Assembly (NCBI GenBank): GCA_043774925.1
Contig: JAYVSZ010000022.1
Span: 1 to 7,165, forward strand
Direction: 5' to 3'
Source: JAYVSZ01 sp043774925
GTDB taxonomy: Bacteria; Pseudomonadota; Gammaproteobacteria; Burkholderiales; Methylophilaceae
DNA: 7,165 nucleotides
Each line of letters starts with the position of its first letter. Positions within the stretch are counted from its first letter, which is position 1. Below are positions 6,401 through 7,165 of the stretch, in pieces. The translations under genes were made by a program, and so were the position numbers. The notes beneath the pieces were generated by a model. The model ran no database searches and had not been told where the DNA came from. It was given only the letters and a program-made list of their open reading frames with translations.

Positions 6401-7165
6401 GCCTTGCCTTCAATCAATACTGGCTCAAACGCTTGAATACCAAGTCTATGCAACGTTGGCGCACGGTTAAGCAATACTGGATGCTCACGAATCACGTCTT
6501 CAAGAATATCCCAAACTTCTGGTCCTTCTTCTTCTACCTTTTTCTTCGCAGCTTTAATAGTAGTCGCTAAGCCAAGCACTTCCAATTTATGGAAAATAAA
6601 TGGTTTAAATAATTCCAACGCCATTTTTTTAGGTAAACCGCATTGATGCAGTTTCAATTGTGGGCCAACCACAATGACGGAACGACCAGAGTAATCGACG
6701 CGTTTACCGAGCAAGTTTTGACGGAAACGACCGCCTTTACCTTTAATCATGTCTGCAAGCGATTTCAATGGGCGTTTATTTGCGCCAGTCATCACTTTGC
6801 CGCGACGACCGTTGTCTAGCAATGAATCAACTGCCTCTTGCAACATACGTTTTTCGTTACGTACAATAATTTCTGGGGCTTTAAGCTCCAATAAGCGCTT
6901 CAATCGGTTGTTACGGTTAATCACGCGGCGATATAAATCGTTCAAATCTGAAGTTGCAAAACGACCGCCGTCCAATGGCACCAATGGACGTAGCTCTGGC
7001 GGTAATACTGGCAAGATTTCAAGAATCATCCACTCTGGTTTAATGCCAGATTTTTGGAAGGCTTCAAGCACTTTTAAGCGCTTAGCGATTTTCTTGATTT
7101 TGGCTTCAGAACCCGTTGCGCCTAAATCGGCACGCAACGTTTCGATTTCGTTATGGATGTTCATG
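3439..7165 (-). CDS. rpoC: DNA-directed RNA polymerase subunit beta' (5' end outside window)
   Basis: Beta' forms the catalytic centre of RNA polymerase with beta. The visible 1241 residues lack about the first 190 of E. coli RpoC, so the N-terminal zinc finger is outside; the MNIHNEIETL at the edge is internal, not a start. Counting from that Met, the Mg-binding motif NADFDGDQMAVH is at 267-278, with Asp269, 271 and 273 chelating the catalytic Mg2+. The bridge helix is at about 586-621 (QYFISTHGARKGLADTALK). The second zinc site is complete: Cys631, Cys705, Cys712, Cys715. The trigger loop begins with the TQLTMRTFHIGG motif at 745-756, and is followed by the proteobacterial SI3 insertion to about residue 945. 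The C terminus ends in an acidic Ala/Glu/Val-rich tail. The stop is TAA at 3439-3441. rpoB is expected just upstream, beyond the window. No frameshift or lost catalytic residue is seen. Confidence 0.98.
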   Translation of the reverse strand, partial: MNIHNEIETLRADLGATGSEAKIKKIAKRLKVLEAFQKSGIKPEWMILEILPVLPPELRPLVPLDGGRFATSDLNDLYRRVINRNNRLKRLLELKAPEIIVRNEKRMLQEAVDSLLDNGRRGKVMTGANKRPLKSLADMIKGKGGRFRQNLLGKRVDYSGRSVIVVGPQLKLHQCGLPKKMALELFKPFIFHKLEVLGLATTIKAAKKKVEEEGPEVWDILEDVIREHPVLLNRAPTLHRLGIQAFEPVLIEGKAIQLHPLVCAAFNADFDGDQMAVHVPLSLEAQMEARTLMLASNNVLSPANGEPIIVPSQDIVLGLYYMTREKIAARGEGMRFSDVKEVQRVFDQHLVDIHAKITVRIKEFEVDLDGNKTEKTNRYETTVGRALLSEILPAGLSFSHIDKALKKKEISKLINASFRKVGIRETVIFADKLMATGYTYATKAGISISINDMLVPPEKETLIAAAESEVREIEDQYVSGLVTQGERYNKVVDIWGRAGDKVADAMMKQLREEQVIDADGMPAKDAGGKLMKQESFNAIYMMADSGARGSAAQVRQLAGMRGLMAKPDGSIIETPIKANFREGLNVLQYFISTHGARKGLADTALKTANSGYLTRRLVDVTQDLVVTELDCGTVEGLVTKALIKGGEVVEPLHDRILGRTAALDVIHPETQEVIYAAGTLLGEDEVEKIDALGIDEVKVRTALTCDTRYGICAACYGRDLGRGNLISMGEAVGVIAAQSIGEPGTQLTMRTFHIGGAVSRAASISQIESKSNGMLNFTSTMRYVTNARNEQVVISRNGEVIIADDNTGRERERHKVPYGATLTVSDGKVVKAGQVLATWDPHTRPIITEYAGQVKFENVEEGITVAKQIDEVTGLSSLVVIDPKQRAGQSKGLRPQIKLLDANGVEVKIAASELSVNITFQLGCIITVKDGQAVGVGEVIARIPQESSKTRDITGGLPRVAELFEARSPKDAGMLAETTGTVSFGKDTKGKQRLVITDLDGVSNEFLIAKDKHVTAHDGQVVTKGETIVDGPADPQDILRLQGREALARYVIDEVQDVYRLQGVKINDKHIEVIVRQMLRRVRITDAGDTGFIMGEQVERADLLSENERVVALDKRPGEFEYVLLGITKASLSTDSFISAASFQETTRVLTEAAILGKRDELRGLKENVIVGRLIPAGTGLAYHETRKQKALGLTTATVTSAVEELFAPETKEVEAAEVAEVTAEVPAEVVVAPNVEAAAE
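3442..3540 (-). other. Low-complexity acidic tail of RpoC
   Basis: The last 33 codons encode a tail with 9 Glu, 9 Ala and 8 Val but only one Lys, predicted to be disordered. The DNA holds an exact 11-bp direct repeat, CACTTCGGCAG on the plus strand, at 3487-3497 and 3508-3518, offset by 21 bp (seven codons), consistent with growth of the tail by in-frame duplication. Beta' C termini vary between bacteria, so this is probably a lineage-specific extension rather than a functional domain. Confidence 0.6.

Noticed and set aside
7162..7164. ATG at the window edge as the start of rpoC
   Set aside because: The conserved beta' region continues upstream of it: by comparison with E. coli about 190 residues, including the N-terminal zinc finger, lie outside the window.

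Overview
This window is a housekeeping transcription/translation locus, read entirely on the minus strand. In transcription order it holds the 3' part of rpoC (RNA polymerase beta'), rpsL (ribosomal protein S12), rpsG (S7), fusA (elongation factor G) and the first 33 codons of tuf (EF-Tu). All four complete or nearly complete proteins are intact and carry their family hallmarks. I see no mobile element, CRISPR array, tRNA/rRNA gene, defence cassette or foreign insertion, and no evidence of an undescribed system.

The organism is very probably a betaproteobacterium. The str operon (rpsL-rpsG-fusA-tuf) lies directly downstream of rpoC, as in Burkholderiales, Neisseriales and Nitrosomonadales; in E. 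coli the two clusters are far apart. The proteins closely resemble the proteobacterial versions, and RpoC has the large trigger-loop insertion (SI3) typical of proteobacteria. The moderate base composition and AT-rich spacers would fit a lower-GC lineage such as Methylophilaceae, but that family-level guess is inference.

Layout: 3439-7165 rpoC (5' end outside the window); 3237-3438 a 202-nt spacer with a near-consensus sigma70 promoter, a large imperfect inverted repeat and a leader hairpin; 2850-3236 rpsL; 2754-2849 a 96-nt spacer with two potential hairpins where S7 autoregulation would be expected; 2283-2753 rpsG; 2218-2282 a U-rich 65-nt spacer; 127-2217 fusA, starting with GTG; 100-126 a 27-nt spacer with a good Shine-Dalgarno; 1-99 the start of tuf.

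The genes work together as the core of gene expression: beta' forms the RNA polymerase active site, S12 and S7 build the decoding centre and head of the 30S subunit, EF-Tu delivers aminoacyl-tRNA and EF-G drives translocation. The noncoding junctions are the part most worth a second look, chiefly the rpoC-rpsL junction, where the -35 box of the str promoter is embedded in an inverted repeat that begins just after the rpoC stop codon.
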